64,000 nt of DNA. Source: Alcanivorax jadensis T9. GTDB lineage: Bacteria; Pseudomonadota; Gammaproteobacteria; Pseudomonadales; Alcanivoracaceae. Every line of letters begins with the position of its first letter. Within the stretch, counting starts at the first letter, position 1. The stretch is taken from contig NZ_ARXU01000005.1 of assembly GCF_000756655.1 (NCBI RefSeq), positions 1 through 64,000 of the forward strand, written 5' to 3'. A model generated the notes under the pieces. The model ran no database searches and had not been told where the DNA came from. It saw nothing but the letters and a program-made list of their open reading frames with translations. Positions 37,888-46,054 of the stretch are shown piece by piece. Position numbers and translations under genes: made by a program.

Positions 37888-38981
37888 TTCCGGTTACCAA
37901 GCCTTATCTGCCTGACCGGCAGAAATTAGAGCAATACATTGATGGTATCTATGAGAGAGGCTGGCTTACCAATAATGGTCCTCTTGTTAAGGAGCTGACA
38001 GCCCGGCTTGAAGAGTACCTGGGCGTGGAAAATCTGCTGCTGGTAGCTAACGGTACCCTGGCGCTGCAGGTTGCTTATCGGACATTGGGAGTAAGCGGCC
38101 ATCAATATGCCGAAAAGCCGGAAGCGATTACAACACCATTTACCTTTATCGCCACTGCCAGCTCTTTGGCTTGGGACGGCGTAAAACCCGTTTTTGTAGA
38201 TATTGATGCAGATAGCTGGTGTTTGGATCCGAAAAATATTGTCAGCGCCATTACGGCCAACACTCGGGCTATTGTGCCGGTTCACGTTTTCGGCAACCCC
38301 TGTGATGTGGACTTCATTGGTGATGTTGCCAGACACCATAATCTGAAGGTTATCTATGATGCATCTCATGCCTTCGGTGTGAATTACAAGGGAGAAAGTC
38401 TCTTGGGTTACGGTGATGCCTCCACTCTCAGTTTTCATGCTACCAAGTTGTTTCATACTGTTGAGGGTGGGGCCATTGTGTTCCGCCGCAAGGAAGATCT
38501 GGAGCGAGCGAAAGCGATGATCAACTTCGGAATCACTGGCCCGGAAAGTATCCAGGAGCTTGGGATTAACGCGAAGATGAATGAATTGCAGGCAGCAGTA
38601 GGGCTATGTGTGCTGGATGAGATGCAGGAAAATATTGAAGGAAGAAGTCGGGTAAGCAATTTTTATAGAAGGCATTTGAGCAATTTGGTTTCGTTTCAGG
38701 CAAGCAATGATGAATCCAGCAGCAATGAGTCTTACGCTCCCGTATTGCTGGAGACTGAGAGTCAGGTTGAGAGTATCAAGCGTGAGTTGGAAGCCTCAGG
38801 TATTGGTGCTAGACGTTATTTTTACCCTTCTCTTGAGTCTTTTGATTTTCTGGGGGCGGGAGAGCGATTACCGGTGTCAACGGACGTGGCTGGTCGTATC
38901 CTGTGTCTGCCGCTGTATTGTGACCTTGATGCCGAGACTCAGAAGCGAATAGTCAAAATAATTGAAAATGAGGTTGGGTAA
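37884..38981 (+). CDS. DegT/DnrJ/EryC1/StrS sugar aminotransferase (VioA-like)
   Basis: A 365-residue PLP enzyme. The Schiff-base Lys is in [14 protein letters not shown] (Lys about 189). N-terminal [20 protein letters not shown] and [14 protein letters not shown] are typical of sugar 4-aminotransferases. With rmlB and rmlA directly upstream and no isomerase, the likely product is dTDP-4-amino-4,6-dideoxyglucose (VioA chemistry). GTG start overlaps rmlA; its stop overlaps the WbqC start (TAATG). Composition turns AT-rich in the C-terminal third. Confidence 0.85.
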   Translation: MIPVTKPYLPDRQKLEQYIDGIYERGWLTNNGPLVKELTARLEEYLGVENLLLVANGTLALQVAYRTLGVSGHQYAEKPEAITTPFTFIATASSLAWDGVKPVFVDIDADSWCLDPKNIVSAITANTRAIVPVHVFGNPCDVDFIGDVARHHNLKVIYDASHAFGVNYKGESLLGYGDASTLSFHATKLFHTVEGGAIVFRRKEDLERAKAMINFGITGPESIQELGINAKMNELQAAVGLCVLDEMQENIEGRSRVSNFYRRHLSNLVSFQASNDESSSNESYAPVLLETESQVESIKRELEASGIGARRYFYPSLESFDFLGAGERLPVSTDVAGRILCLPLYCDLDAETQKRIVKIIENEVG

Positions 38982-39670
38982 TGGTTCTGGCAGTTATGCA
39001 GCCCTATCTCTTTCCTTATATTGGGTATTTTCAGCTTATTTTTGCAGCAGATATCTTTCTTGTTTATGACGATGTGTCTTTTATCAAGCAGGGCTATATA
39101 AACAGAAATACTATCCTCACCGAAAAAGGTGTTAAACGCTTTACGGTGCCTGTGCCTGGGGCGTCATCGAATAAAATGATATGCGATCTTGATTTCTCGA
39201 GAGATGTGAGAAAAATCAAGGAAATGGTTCGGCAAAGTTATTCTAAGGCGCCATATTTCGACCAGGTCTTTCCTCTGATCTGTAGCATTCTTGAGTATAG
39301 AGAAAGGTCAATTGCCGATTTGTGTATATATAGCTATCAATTGATTTTTGACTATCTTGGCATCGGAAAAGAAATGATAAAAACCAGCGACATTGATTAC
39401 GATCGCAGTGTTAGTGCTAGAGATAAGTTGATTTCATTTTGTCGCACTTTTTCAGCTGATAGTTATATCAACGTTCCTGGGGGGCGGGCCCTATATTCAA
39501 GATCTGATTTTTCAGAACGAGGTATAAGCCTGAAGTTTATCGAACCCGTTGATGTTGTATATTTTCAAGGCGGTGATGAGTTTGTGCCGAATCTTTCAAT
39601 TATTGATTTATTGATGAACTGTTCGGTCAGCAAGGTCCATGAATTGCTTAGAAGCTACCGCCTTGCATAA
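38981..39670 (+). CDS. WbqC family protein
   Basis: A 229-residue protein matching the WbqC-like family: MQPYLFPYIGYFQLIFAADI (residues 6-25), FIKQGYINRNTI, and QGGDEFVPNLSIIDLLMNC near the C terminus. Members occur in O-antigen clusters next to 4-amino-sugar genes, and their biochemical role is not settled to my knowledge. A part in modifying the amino-dideoxy sugar is suggested by the overlap with the aminotransferase gene but not shown. Confidence 0.87.
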   Translation: MVLAVMQPYLFPYIGYFQLIFAADIFLVYDDVSFIKQGYINRNTILTEKGVKRFTVPVPGASSNKMICDLDFSRDVRKIKEMVRQSYSKAPYFDQVFPLICSILEYRERSIADLCIYSYQLIFDYLGIGKEMIKTSDIDYDRSVSARDKLISFCRTFSADSYINVPGGRALYSRSDFSERGISLKFIEPVDVVYFQGGDEFVPNLSIIDLLMNCSVSKVHELLRSYRLA

Positions 39671-39699
39671 TCTGAAAGTGACTAAATTTTGGATATGAG

Positions 39700-40656
39700 A
39701 TGAAGAAAGTATTAGTGCTTGGAGCTTCTGGTAGTCTCGGTCGAGGCGTTGTTCGTTATCTGAAAGAGAAAAACCAGGTTACAGCAACTTATGCTAATCA
39801 TCCTTTCGAGGAAGAGGGTGTTGATGTTAGGCAAGTTGATATAACTAATGCCTTAAGTATTGCGAATCTAGATAGAGACTATGACTCCATTGTGATGATT
39901 GCAGGTGCGATGCCGGCAACAATGTCTGGTTATTACCCACAACGTTATATTGATACCAATATAACGGGCATGCTTAACGTTCTCGAGTATTGTAGAAAGT
40001 GCGATATTAAAAAGGTTGTTTATGTTATGACCTTTTCAGATGTCTCTCATAAGTTTTATACCGGTGAGCCAATAAAGAGTGATGAACAGAGAGGGCTTAC
40101 GTTTTCCGGGGATCACGCTGTATATGCGATTAGCAAAGTCGCTGCGTGTGATTTGCTGGAGCATTACCATCAAGAGTGGGGTTTGCAAAGTATCGTTCTT
40201 CGAATCCCGACGGTTTATTGTGACGATACAAACTTCAATTTTTATGTGGATGGTCGAGAGAGAGTTAAGGGCTATATACAAATCATCAGGTCTATCGTTT
40301 CCAAAGGAAGTGTTGAGCTGTGGGGTGATCCGCGAAATGCTAAGGATATGCCTTATATTAAAGACTTTTCCAGATTGGTGGGTTTGGCTGTTGCACATGA
40401 AACGGCTCAGGGTGTATTCAATGCAGGAACGGGGGACCCTGTTAGTCTTGAAGAGTGGATTGATATTTTGATAGACGTATTCTCCCCATCAAAGGAGGTG
40501 AAAAAAATCTATAGACCGGAGATGCCCTCTCAGCCGAATTTTACTTTTGATATGTCAAAGACATATGAAGTTTTTGGTTTTGAACCTGAGTGGGATGTCC
40601 GGAGTATGTTTGCCGACATTCTGGCAACTTTAGGTGGCAAGGCGCTTAAGTTATGA
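39700..40656 (+). CDS. NAD-dependent epimerase/dehydratase (extended SDR)
   Basis: A 318-residue SDR with VLGASGSLGRG (residues 6-16) and YAISK (Tyr about 142, Lys about 146). The C-terminal substrate domain contains AGTGDPVSLEEWIDIL. It may reduce or epimerise a dTDP- or UDP-keto sugar. It does not look like RmlD. It is preceded by GGATATGAG and overlaps the sulfotransferase gene (ATGA). Substrate unknown. Confidence 0.83.
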   Translation: MKKVLVLGASGSLGRGVVRYLKEKNQVTATYANHPFEEEGVDVRQVDITNALSIANLDRDYDSIVMIAGAMPATMSGYYPQRYIDTNITGMLNVLEYCRKCDIKKVVYVMTFSDVSHKFYTGEPIKSDEQRGLTFSGDHAVYAISKVAACDLLEHYHQEWGLQSIVLRIPTVYCDDTNFNFYVDGRERVKGYIQIIRSIVSKGSVELWGDPRNAKDMPYIKDFSRLVGLAVAHETAQGVFNAGTGDPVSLEEWIDILIDVFSPSKEVKKIYRPEMPSQPNFTFDMSKTYEVFGFEPEWDVRSMFADILATLGGKALKL

Positions 40657-41600
40657 GTGCTGCCAGGCTGCTTATTCATTTGGGTTTGCCTAAAACGGCA
40701 ACTACCTCTATTCAGCATAATGTTTTTGCCTCACTGCATGATAATGGAAAGATCAATTTTCTCGGGAAATTTCTTGATTACGACTACAAAACTGGGATGG
40801 TGACAACCAAAAATTACCGGGGAAAGTTTATTCGCGATGTTGCCGAAGGGAAAATGGCTATTGCGGAAGGCCGTTCCATGCTGGAAAAAAATTTGGACCA
40901 GAGCAGGCTTAATGTGTTCAGCGATGAGGGCATTATGATTGCTTATCCTGGCAGGGATAATCTCTCTCTTTTCGAGAAATTTAAAAATCTTGAGGCACTT
41001 TTTTCTGGCTATAGTGTTGAAGTGGTTGTGACTCTGCGTGAACCGGTGGATTATCTTTATTCACTGTACGTTCAGCTTTATCCTGATTTTTTCAGTAAAA
41101 AAAAGGCGTTGAATAGCGTTGATAAGTTTGCTGGCTTGTTGCTTGAATTTCCAGGTGATGTTCTTTTTGAGTCATTTCATTATAAAAAATGGCTGCCCAA
41201 ACTCGACGCACTATTCCCAGTGACTATTGTTGAGTACGAGCAGATTAAAAATCCTGCGTCTTTATTTCATTTAAATTGGTCCAGATTGCTAGGGATGAGT
41301 GATGCTGATTTTTTCGATGCATTAAACAAGGAGAAAGTTAATGCTAAGAGAAAAACGGGAAAAGAGGTGGAAGTGGTTCGGGATTTCAAAGGAATAGAGT
41401 TATATTTCTACAATTTGTTGGCTAGTAAGGGTGTCGTTTTTTCTGCAGTAAGAGCTGTCTATAAATTCTCGGGAATAAAAAAAATACTGCATTATCGATT
41501 TGGTTCTTGGTCAACTCATAAATACCCGTCTGGCGAGCTCAATAAAAAGCTAAAAAAAGCATTAGAGTTTGGGAGCTATCGTTATGACGAGTGCAGTTGA
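40653..41600 (+). CDS. Sulfotransferase-family protein
   Basis: A 315-residue protein with PAPS loop IHLGLPKTATTSIQ (residues 8-21) and the likely 3'-phosphate site VVVTLREPVDYLYSLYVQ (about 123-140). This matches the bacterial Sulfotransfer_3-like group. It is the first of three consecutive sulfotransferase genes and overlaps both neighbours. Acceptor unknown. Confidence 0.8.
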   Translation: MSAARLLIHLGLPKTATTSIQHNVFASLHDNGKINFLGKFLDYDYKTGMVTTKNYRGKFIRDVAEGKMAIAEGRSMLEKNLDQSRLNVFSDEGIMIAYPGRDNLSLFEKFKNLEALFSGYSVEVVVTLREPVDYLYSLYVQLYPDFFSKKKALNSVDKFAGLLLEFPGDVLFESFHYKKWLPKLDALFPVTIVEYEQIKNPASLFHLNWSRLLGMSDADFFDALNKEKVNAKRKTGKEVEVVRDFKGIELYFYNLLASKGVVFSAVRAVYKFSGIKKILHYRFGSWSTHKYPSGELNKKLKKALEFGSYRYDECS

Positions 41601-42309
41601 AAAGTCAGATTTTTTGACCTTGAAGGCAGTTAGATTTGTGTACGCTTTTCTGCGCCGGCTCTGGATCAGAGCCAAGGTTGGATTGCGAAGAAAGCCCAAG
41701 GTTTTTGTGGTCGGTTTTAACAAGACTGGCACGACCACAATGAAGAGAGCGCTTGGCGAAATGGGCTATATGGTTGCAAGTGAAAGTGAAGCCAAGCCTC
41801 TTTTTCACGACTGGGTGAAGAGAGATTTTAAACCAATTGTAAGGTTTTGCAGGTTTGCCGAGGCCTTTCAGGATTCACCTTTTTCTTTCCCATACACTTT
41901 TATCGCTCTTGATCAGGCTTTTCCGGGAAGTAAGTTTATTCTTACCGTTAGGGCCGATGACCAGCAGTGGTATAACTCAATAACAAAATTCCACTCCAGG
42001 CTTTGGGGGAGTGGTGATGGTTGCCCTCCGACCAGGGAGCAACTGCAGACCGCTGTAAATTCCTATAAGGGGCGTCCTTGGGATGTCAATCGTGCTCTGT
42101 TTGGTTCCCCGGAAGATGATCCTTATAATGAGGGAGTCCTTAAGGATTTTTACAACAGGCATAACCTGACGATTATAGAGTACTTTCGTGACAGGCCGGA
42201 TGATCTTCTGATCATTAATGTGGCAGAAGCTGGTGCTTATCAGAGGTTTGCAAATTTTCTTGGTATAAAATCCACTGCCCGGGAGTTTCCCTGGGAAAAT
42301 AAAACCTGA
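41584..42309 (+). CDS. Sulfotransferase-family protein (Sulfotransfer_4-like)
   Basis: A 241-residue protein. The P-loop VFVVGFNKTGTTTMKRAL is at residues 40-57, and SKFILTVRADDQQWYNSITK supplies the 3'-phosphate region (about 119-138). This pattern fits the Sulfotransfer_4 family (PF17784), whose bacterial members are poorly characterised. ATG 41584 lies 17 bp inside the preceding gene. An amphipathic N-terminal stretch precedes the catalytic fold. Confidence 0.78.
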   Translation: MTSAVEKSDFLTLKAVRFVYAFLRRLWIRAKVGLRRKPKVFVVGFNKTGTTTMKRALGEMGYMVASESEAKPLFHDWVKRDFKPIVRFCRFAEAFQDSPFSFPYTFIALDQAFPGSKFILTVRADDQQWYNSITKFHSRLWGSGDGCPPTREQLQTAVNSYKGRPWDVNRALFGSPEDDPYNEGVLKDFYNRHNLTIIEYFRDRPDDLLIINVAEAGAYQRFANFLGIKSTAREFPWENKT

Positions 42310-42312
42310 TGC

Positions 42313-43188
42313 GTGAGTTTGACTTTGAAGAATGTGTTGAAAAAAATGATTCGGCGCTTGCTTGAATTTTTCTTTGGTGGAGGCAGGCCAGACTTCATAA
42401 TTGTTGGGGCGCAAAAAAGTGGCACTTCTTCACTGTTTAATTATTTGAACAAGTCTCCTGAAATGATTGGCTCAACCATAAAAGAGCTCCATTATTTTGA
42501 CAGAGAGGATAATTTTAAAAAGGGAGACGTCTGGTATGAATCCCATTTCCTTAGAATGCCAGGCAAGAAAGGGTTGTTTTTTGAAGCGTCACCTTCATAC
42601 CTTGCCAGAGAGTGCGTCCCACAAAGAATCGCCTCGTATAAATCTGATATCAAAATCATTGTCTTGTTACGCGAGCCAATAAGTCGCGCTTATTCTGCGT
42701 GGAACATGTACCGCTATTTGAGTGAGGAGGGAAAAATACCTGCCTCTACTCGAAAAGATCATATAGGACGCTCGGAAAGCCCGGTTTACTCGGTTTTTTT
42801 TAAAAATGGATGCCCGTCATTTTCCGACTATATTGATTATGAGCTGGACTTGATTAAACAAGGTGATGGTGACGAGGAGCCAAGTGTTCTGCGAAGAGGT
42901 ATTTATAAACCTCAGCTTGAGCGCTATGCCAGGATCTTTGGTCGAGAGAATATGCTTGTCATTGGTTTTAATGAGCTCAAGGTTGACTCTGAGGCCGTTG
43001 TTAAGAAATGCCATGACTTTCTTGGCGTCCCTTATACTTCTTTGGGAAGTGGTCAGACAAGAAAAATTCAGAACAAAAAGCCTTATACTTCCAGCATCAA
43101 TGATAGAGATATCCAGATTCTTGAAGATTTCTATGCGCGACCAAATTCTGAGCTTAAAGAGTGGCTCGGCTATGATATTGACTGGTGA
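42313..43188 (+). CDS. Sulfotransferase (Sulfotransfer_1, heparan-type)
   Basis: A 291-residue protein with the strongest sulfotransferase profile of the five: FIIVGAQKSGTSSLFNYL (residues 28-45), ELHYFD, FEASPSYL and VLLREPISRAYSAWNMY (about 116-132), the order of NDST/heparan-like enzymes. A basic, hydrophobic N terminus may hold it to the membrane. The start is GTG 42313, 3 bp after the previous stop. It likely sulfates a hydroxyl or amine on the growing glycan. Confidence 0.88.
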   Translation: MSLTLKNVLKKMIRRLLEFFFGGGRPDFIIVGAQKSGTSSLFNYLNKSPEMIGSTIKELHYFDREDNFKKGDVWYESHFLRMPGKKGLFFEASPSYLARECVPQRIASYKSDIKIIVLLREPISRAYSAWNMYRYLSEEGKIPASTRKDHIGRSESPVYSVFFKNGCPSFSDYIDYELDLIKQGDGDEEPSVLRRGIYKPQLERYARIFGRENMLVIGFNELKVDSEAVVKKCHDFLGVPYTSLGSGQTRKIQNKKPYTSSINDRDIQILEDFYARPNSELKEWLGYDIDW

Positions 43189-43200
43189 TCGAGACGACTT

Positions 43201-44643
43201 GTGTCTGCCTTAAATAAAAAGTTTGGTATAGGGGTTTTCTGGACTTTCCTCGAAGTCCTGCTTTCCAAAGGCGCACAGACGCTTTTTACCCTCCTTCTTG
43301 CCTCGATTCTTGCACCCGAAGCCTTCGGGCTAATAGCCATTGTTGCTGTTGTCTTTGAATTGTCGAATGCGATGGTGAACGCGGGTTTTACCCAGGCTCT
43401 TATTAGGGCAAAAAGTATCAGCGATAACGAGCTGAGTACTGCATTTTGGAGTAATCTTGGTATCTCCATAGTGCTTTATATTGTTGTTTTCATCTTCTCC
43501 GGTCATCTTGCTATTTTTTATGAGGAACCAGTCATTGAGCCTATGGTTCAAGTGATGGGTGTGGCAGTAATTATTAACGCTTTTAGGGTGGTTCAGACCG
43601 CCATCCTTAGCCGTGATATGAATTTTAAATCCCAAATGGTCTCTGCTACGACGGGAACTATTGTCTCGGGAGTGGTTGCCTTGATTCTGGCTTACCATGG
43701 GGCCGGGGTGTGGAGTCTCGTTGCCCAAATGTTGATAAGCCAGGCCGTTGCGACAGCATGCCTCTGGATTATGAGTGGCTGGTTGCCGAATTTCGTATTC
43801 CAGAGAGAGACGTTTAAGAAACTGTTTGATTTTGGCAAGTATCTTGTTGTTGCCAATATTTTCAACATCCTTTTTAAGAACTCTTATGCTCTGGTGATCG
43901 CAAAGCTTTTTAGCCCTGAAGCAACAGGCCTTTATTATATGGCCAACAAGATCACTAAGCTTCTCTCTCAGCAAATGACAAATGTTGTACAGCGTGTTTC
44001 ATTTCCTGTGCTGTCAACTTTTCAGGGTGATAATAAGTTGTTGAGGGAAAAATATAGTCAGATCATGAAGCTTACAGTTTTTGTTATGGCTTTTGTGATG
44101 CTGGGATTGGGAGTCTTTGCGCAACCACTGTTTTCAGCTCTTCTCAGCGATAAATGGGCTGATTCTGTTGTATTTCTGCAAATCCTTTGTCTTTCCGGTC
44201 TGCTTTACCCTGCGCATGCACTTAATGTGAATATCCTCATGGTTAAGGGCCGTACAGATTTGAATCTACGCCTTAATCTTATCAAGAAGGCTATCCAGAT
44301 TGTTGTTCTGTTGTTGTCTATTCCTTATGGCGTTATTGGAATTGTTACTGGCCAAGTTGTCACTTCAGTTTTATCTCTTTTGCCAAATACTTTCTATACT
44401 AGCCGTATTATCGGTTACACCGCTCGAAATCAGTTTTTTGATATTGCAAAACCTGTGATCTCGGCCTTTTTCGCTGTAATTATATTTTTCCTGTTTATGC
44501 AGATTGATGCGGATTTTCTGATTCTCAAACAGATTGCTGGTGGTGTATTAGCCTGTTTGGCTTATTTGTTTATGTCGATAGCAATTCGTGCTGAAGGAGC
44601 TGTTTTGATTTTGAAACGGCTCCGCAGCTTGCGGACAGGCTAA
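43201..44643 (+). CDS. MOP-superfamily flippase (WzxC/PST-like)
   Basis: A 480-residue polytopic protein with about 14 hydrophobic segments. LASILAPEAFGLIAIVAVV (about 32-50) and SRDMNFKSQMVSATTGTIVS are typical of the WzxC/polysaccharide_synt_3 branch. Translation from GTG 43201, 12 bp after the sulfotransferase stop. It is the third flippase-type gene of the window (with 13261 and 32497), and its AT-rich composition ties it to the rmlB-sulfotransferase module. Confidence 0.87.
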   Translation: MSALNKKFGIGVFWTFLEVLLSKGAQTLFTLLLASILAPEAFGLIAIVAVVFELSNAMVNAGFTQALIRAKSISDNELSTAFWSNLGISIVLYIVVFIFSGHLAIFYEEPVIEPMVQVMGVAVIINAFRVVQTAILSRDMNFKSQMVSATTGTIVSGVVALILAYHGAGVWSLVAQMLISQAVATACLWIMSGWLPNFVFQRETFKKLFDFGKYLVVANIFNILFKNSYALVIAKLFSPEATGLYYMANKITKLLSQQMTNVVQRVSFPVLSTFQGDNKLLREKYSQIMKLTVFVMAFVMLGLGVFAQPLFSALLSDKWADSVVFLQILCLSGLLYPAHALNVNILMVKGRTDLNLRLNLIKKAIQIVVLLLSIPYGVIGIVTGQVVTSVLSLLPNTFYTSRIIGYTARNQFFDIAKPVISAFFAVIIFFLFMQIDADFLILKQIAGGVLACLAYLFMSIAIRAEGAVLILKRLRSLRTG

Positions 44644-44682
44644 TGTTTAAGTCGTTTTTACGTGTAGTGACTTGTGAGGGGT

Positions 44683-44787
44683 ATGGTCTTGAACCTTTAT
44701 GCTGAAGCCATTGGCACATATTATATTTTCCTTGGTGAGGCTGATGGTGAAATTCTTTCCGGCTATGATCGTGGTTTAGCAGAGTGA
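44683..44787 (+). CDS. Possible 34-codon small ORF
   Basis: ATG 44683 opens a 34-codon frame ending in TGA that overlaps the possible GTG start of the GT2 gene. The sequence (for example TYYIFLGEADGEILSGYD) has normal composition but no family I recognise, and GAGGGG sits too close to the ATG to be a good ribosome site. It may be a leader peptide, a gene remnant or chance. Confidence 0.2.
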   Translation: MVLNLYAEAIGTYYIFLGEADGEILSGYDRGLAE

Positions 44788-44792
44788 ACGAA

Positions 44793-45779
44793 ATGAAAAT
44801 TGGTGCCGCTGCCCCGAAACCTTCTGAGGTAGTCCCAGAATCTGAAATTACCAGATTCTGGAGCGATGAATATCGAAAGCCTCTGGTTTCTATACTATGC
44901 CATTGTTACAACCATGGTGAATATCTGGAAGATTCCCTAAAGGGTTTTTTGATGCAGAAAACGGATTTTCCATGGGAGGTCATCATTCATGACGATGCCT
45001 CTACGGATAATTCGGCCGATGTGATTCGGCAGTATGCAGAAAAATATCCCTCTATTATCAGGCCGATACTTCAGAAGGAAAATCAGTTTAGTAAGGGTCT
45101 GACTCCTTCTTTTTTTACCACGAAGGCTGCACAGGGCGAGTATTTTGCTCCTTGTGATGCTGATGATTACTGGCTCGATGATAGTAAGTTGCAGAAACAG
45201 GCTGACTTCCTGCGCAATAACCCATCTTTTTCCGTGTGCGGGCATGATGCTTTTGTTGTTGAGTCCGGGAGAGTTATTCAGCTTTCAAAACTACATGCCG
45301 TTAACAAGGCTGATGCGTCACCCCAAAGACTATCTCGAGGCTGGTTTATCCTGACATTCACGGCCATGTTTCGACGAAATTATGACTGGTACCCGGAGGA
45401 GCATGGAAAGGTTGTAAATGGCGACACTTTTTTCTTTAGCCGCCTTGGTCGGGTCGGTGGTTACAAATACCTTGATGACCTGACGCCTGGTGCTTACCGA
45501 GCCCACCCTGGCGGCATCTGGTCTTCGATGGATCAAAGACAAAAAGATGCGACAAGTATTAATACTGCTTATTGGATGTCCCAATATTATATGCGCAAGG
45601 GCAATCATGAATTGAGTGTCTACTTCTCTCAGAAGCTTTCGCTAATATCCCTTGAGGCGCTTGATGGGATGACTTTTGCGCAGTTGGTCGCTTTTAATTA
45701 CAAGCTGGTACGCCAACTGCTCCGTAAGAGGGTTGCATGGTTAAACGCTTTAATATTGAGATTGCGGAATAGAGATTAG
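44793..45779 (+). CDS. Glycosyltransferase family 2
   Basis: A 328-residue GT-A enzyme: VSILCHCYNHGEYLEDSL (about 33-50), IIHDDASTDNS (about 65) and the DxD-type APCDADDYWLDD (about 117-128). GT2 members use UDP- or dTDP-sugars at the cytoplasmic face. ATG 44793 has AGAG 8 bp upstream; a GTG at 44784 would add three residues. It is the last gene of the AT-rich second module. Confidence 0.88.
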   Translation: MKIGAAAPKPSEVVPESEITRFWSDEYRKPLVSILCHCYNHGEYLEDSLKGFLMQKTDFPWEVIIHDDASTDNSADVIRQYAEKYPSIIRPILQKENQFSKGLTPSFFTTKAAQGEYFAPCDADDYWLDDSKLQKQADFLRNNPSFSVCGHDAFVVESGRVIQLSKLHAVNKADASPQRLSRGWFILTFTAMFRRNYDWYPEEHGKVVNGDTFFFSRLGRVGGYKYLDDLTPGAYRAHPGGIWSSMDQRQKDATSINTAYWMSQYYMRKGNHELSVYFSQKLSLISLEALDGMTFAQLVAFNYKLVRQLLRKRVAWLNALILRLRNRD

Positions 45780-46054
45780 TGAGGCTGAGCTCCTGAAAAG
45801 GAGTGCTGTGGCGGTATTGGCTAGTATATTGTTTATCCATCGGAATCACTAAAAAGATCAATATCGAACCTCTGCCCATGACCTTGCGCTTCAACGTGAT
45901 TGTTGGTGTTCGCTTTCTTCAGTCATGCAGCCTTTAGTGCATGCCACGTCACTTGCATATAACCATTTCGAATTAATGTGCGCTTTCTATATATTTTTAT
46001 CGCTGTAGAATGCATCTCCTGTGACCTGAACTGTTCTCCCTAAGGATTTGCTGA
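45780..46054. other. Intergenic boundary before SLC13 permease gene
   Basis: A 275-bp gap with a short hairpin (CTCCT gaaa AGGAG, 45790-45803) and AT-rich DNA around 45950-46012, including TAGAAT at 46006-46011, which could be a -10 box with only a poor -35. Composition changes here from AT-rich to GC-rich. Confidence 0.4.

Noticed and set aside
39700-40656. RmlD (dTDP-4-keto-rhamnose reductase)
   Set aside because: The N terminus and central motifs differ from RmlD, and the protein looks like a different extended SDR, so rmlD is considered absent from the window.
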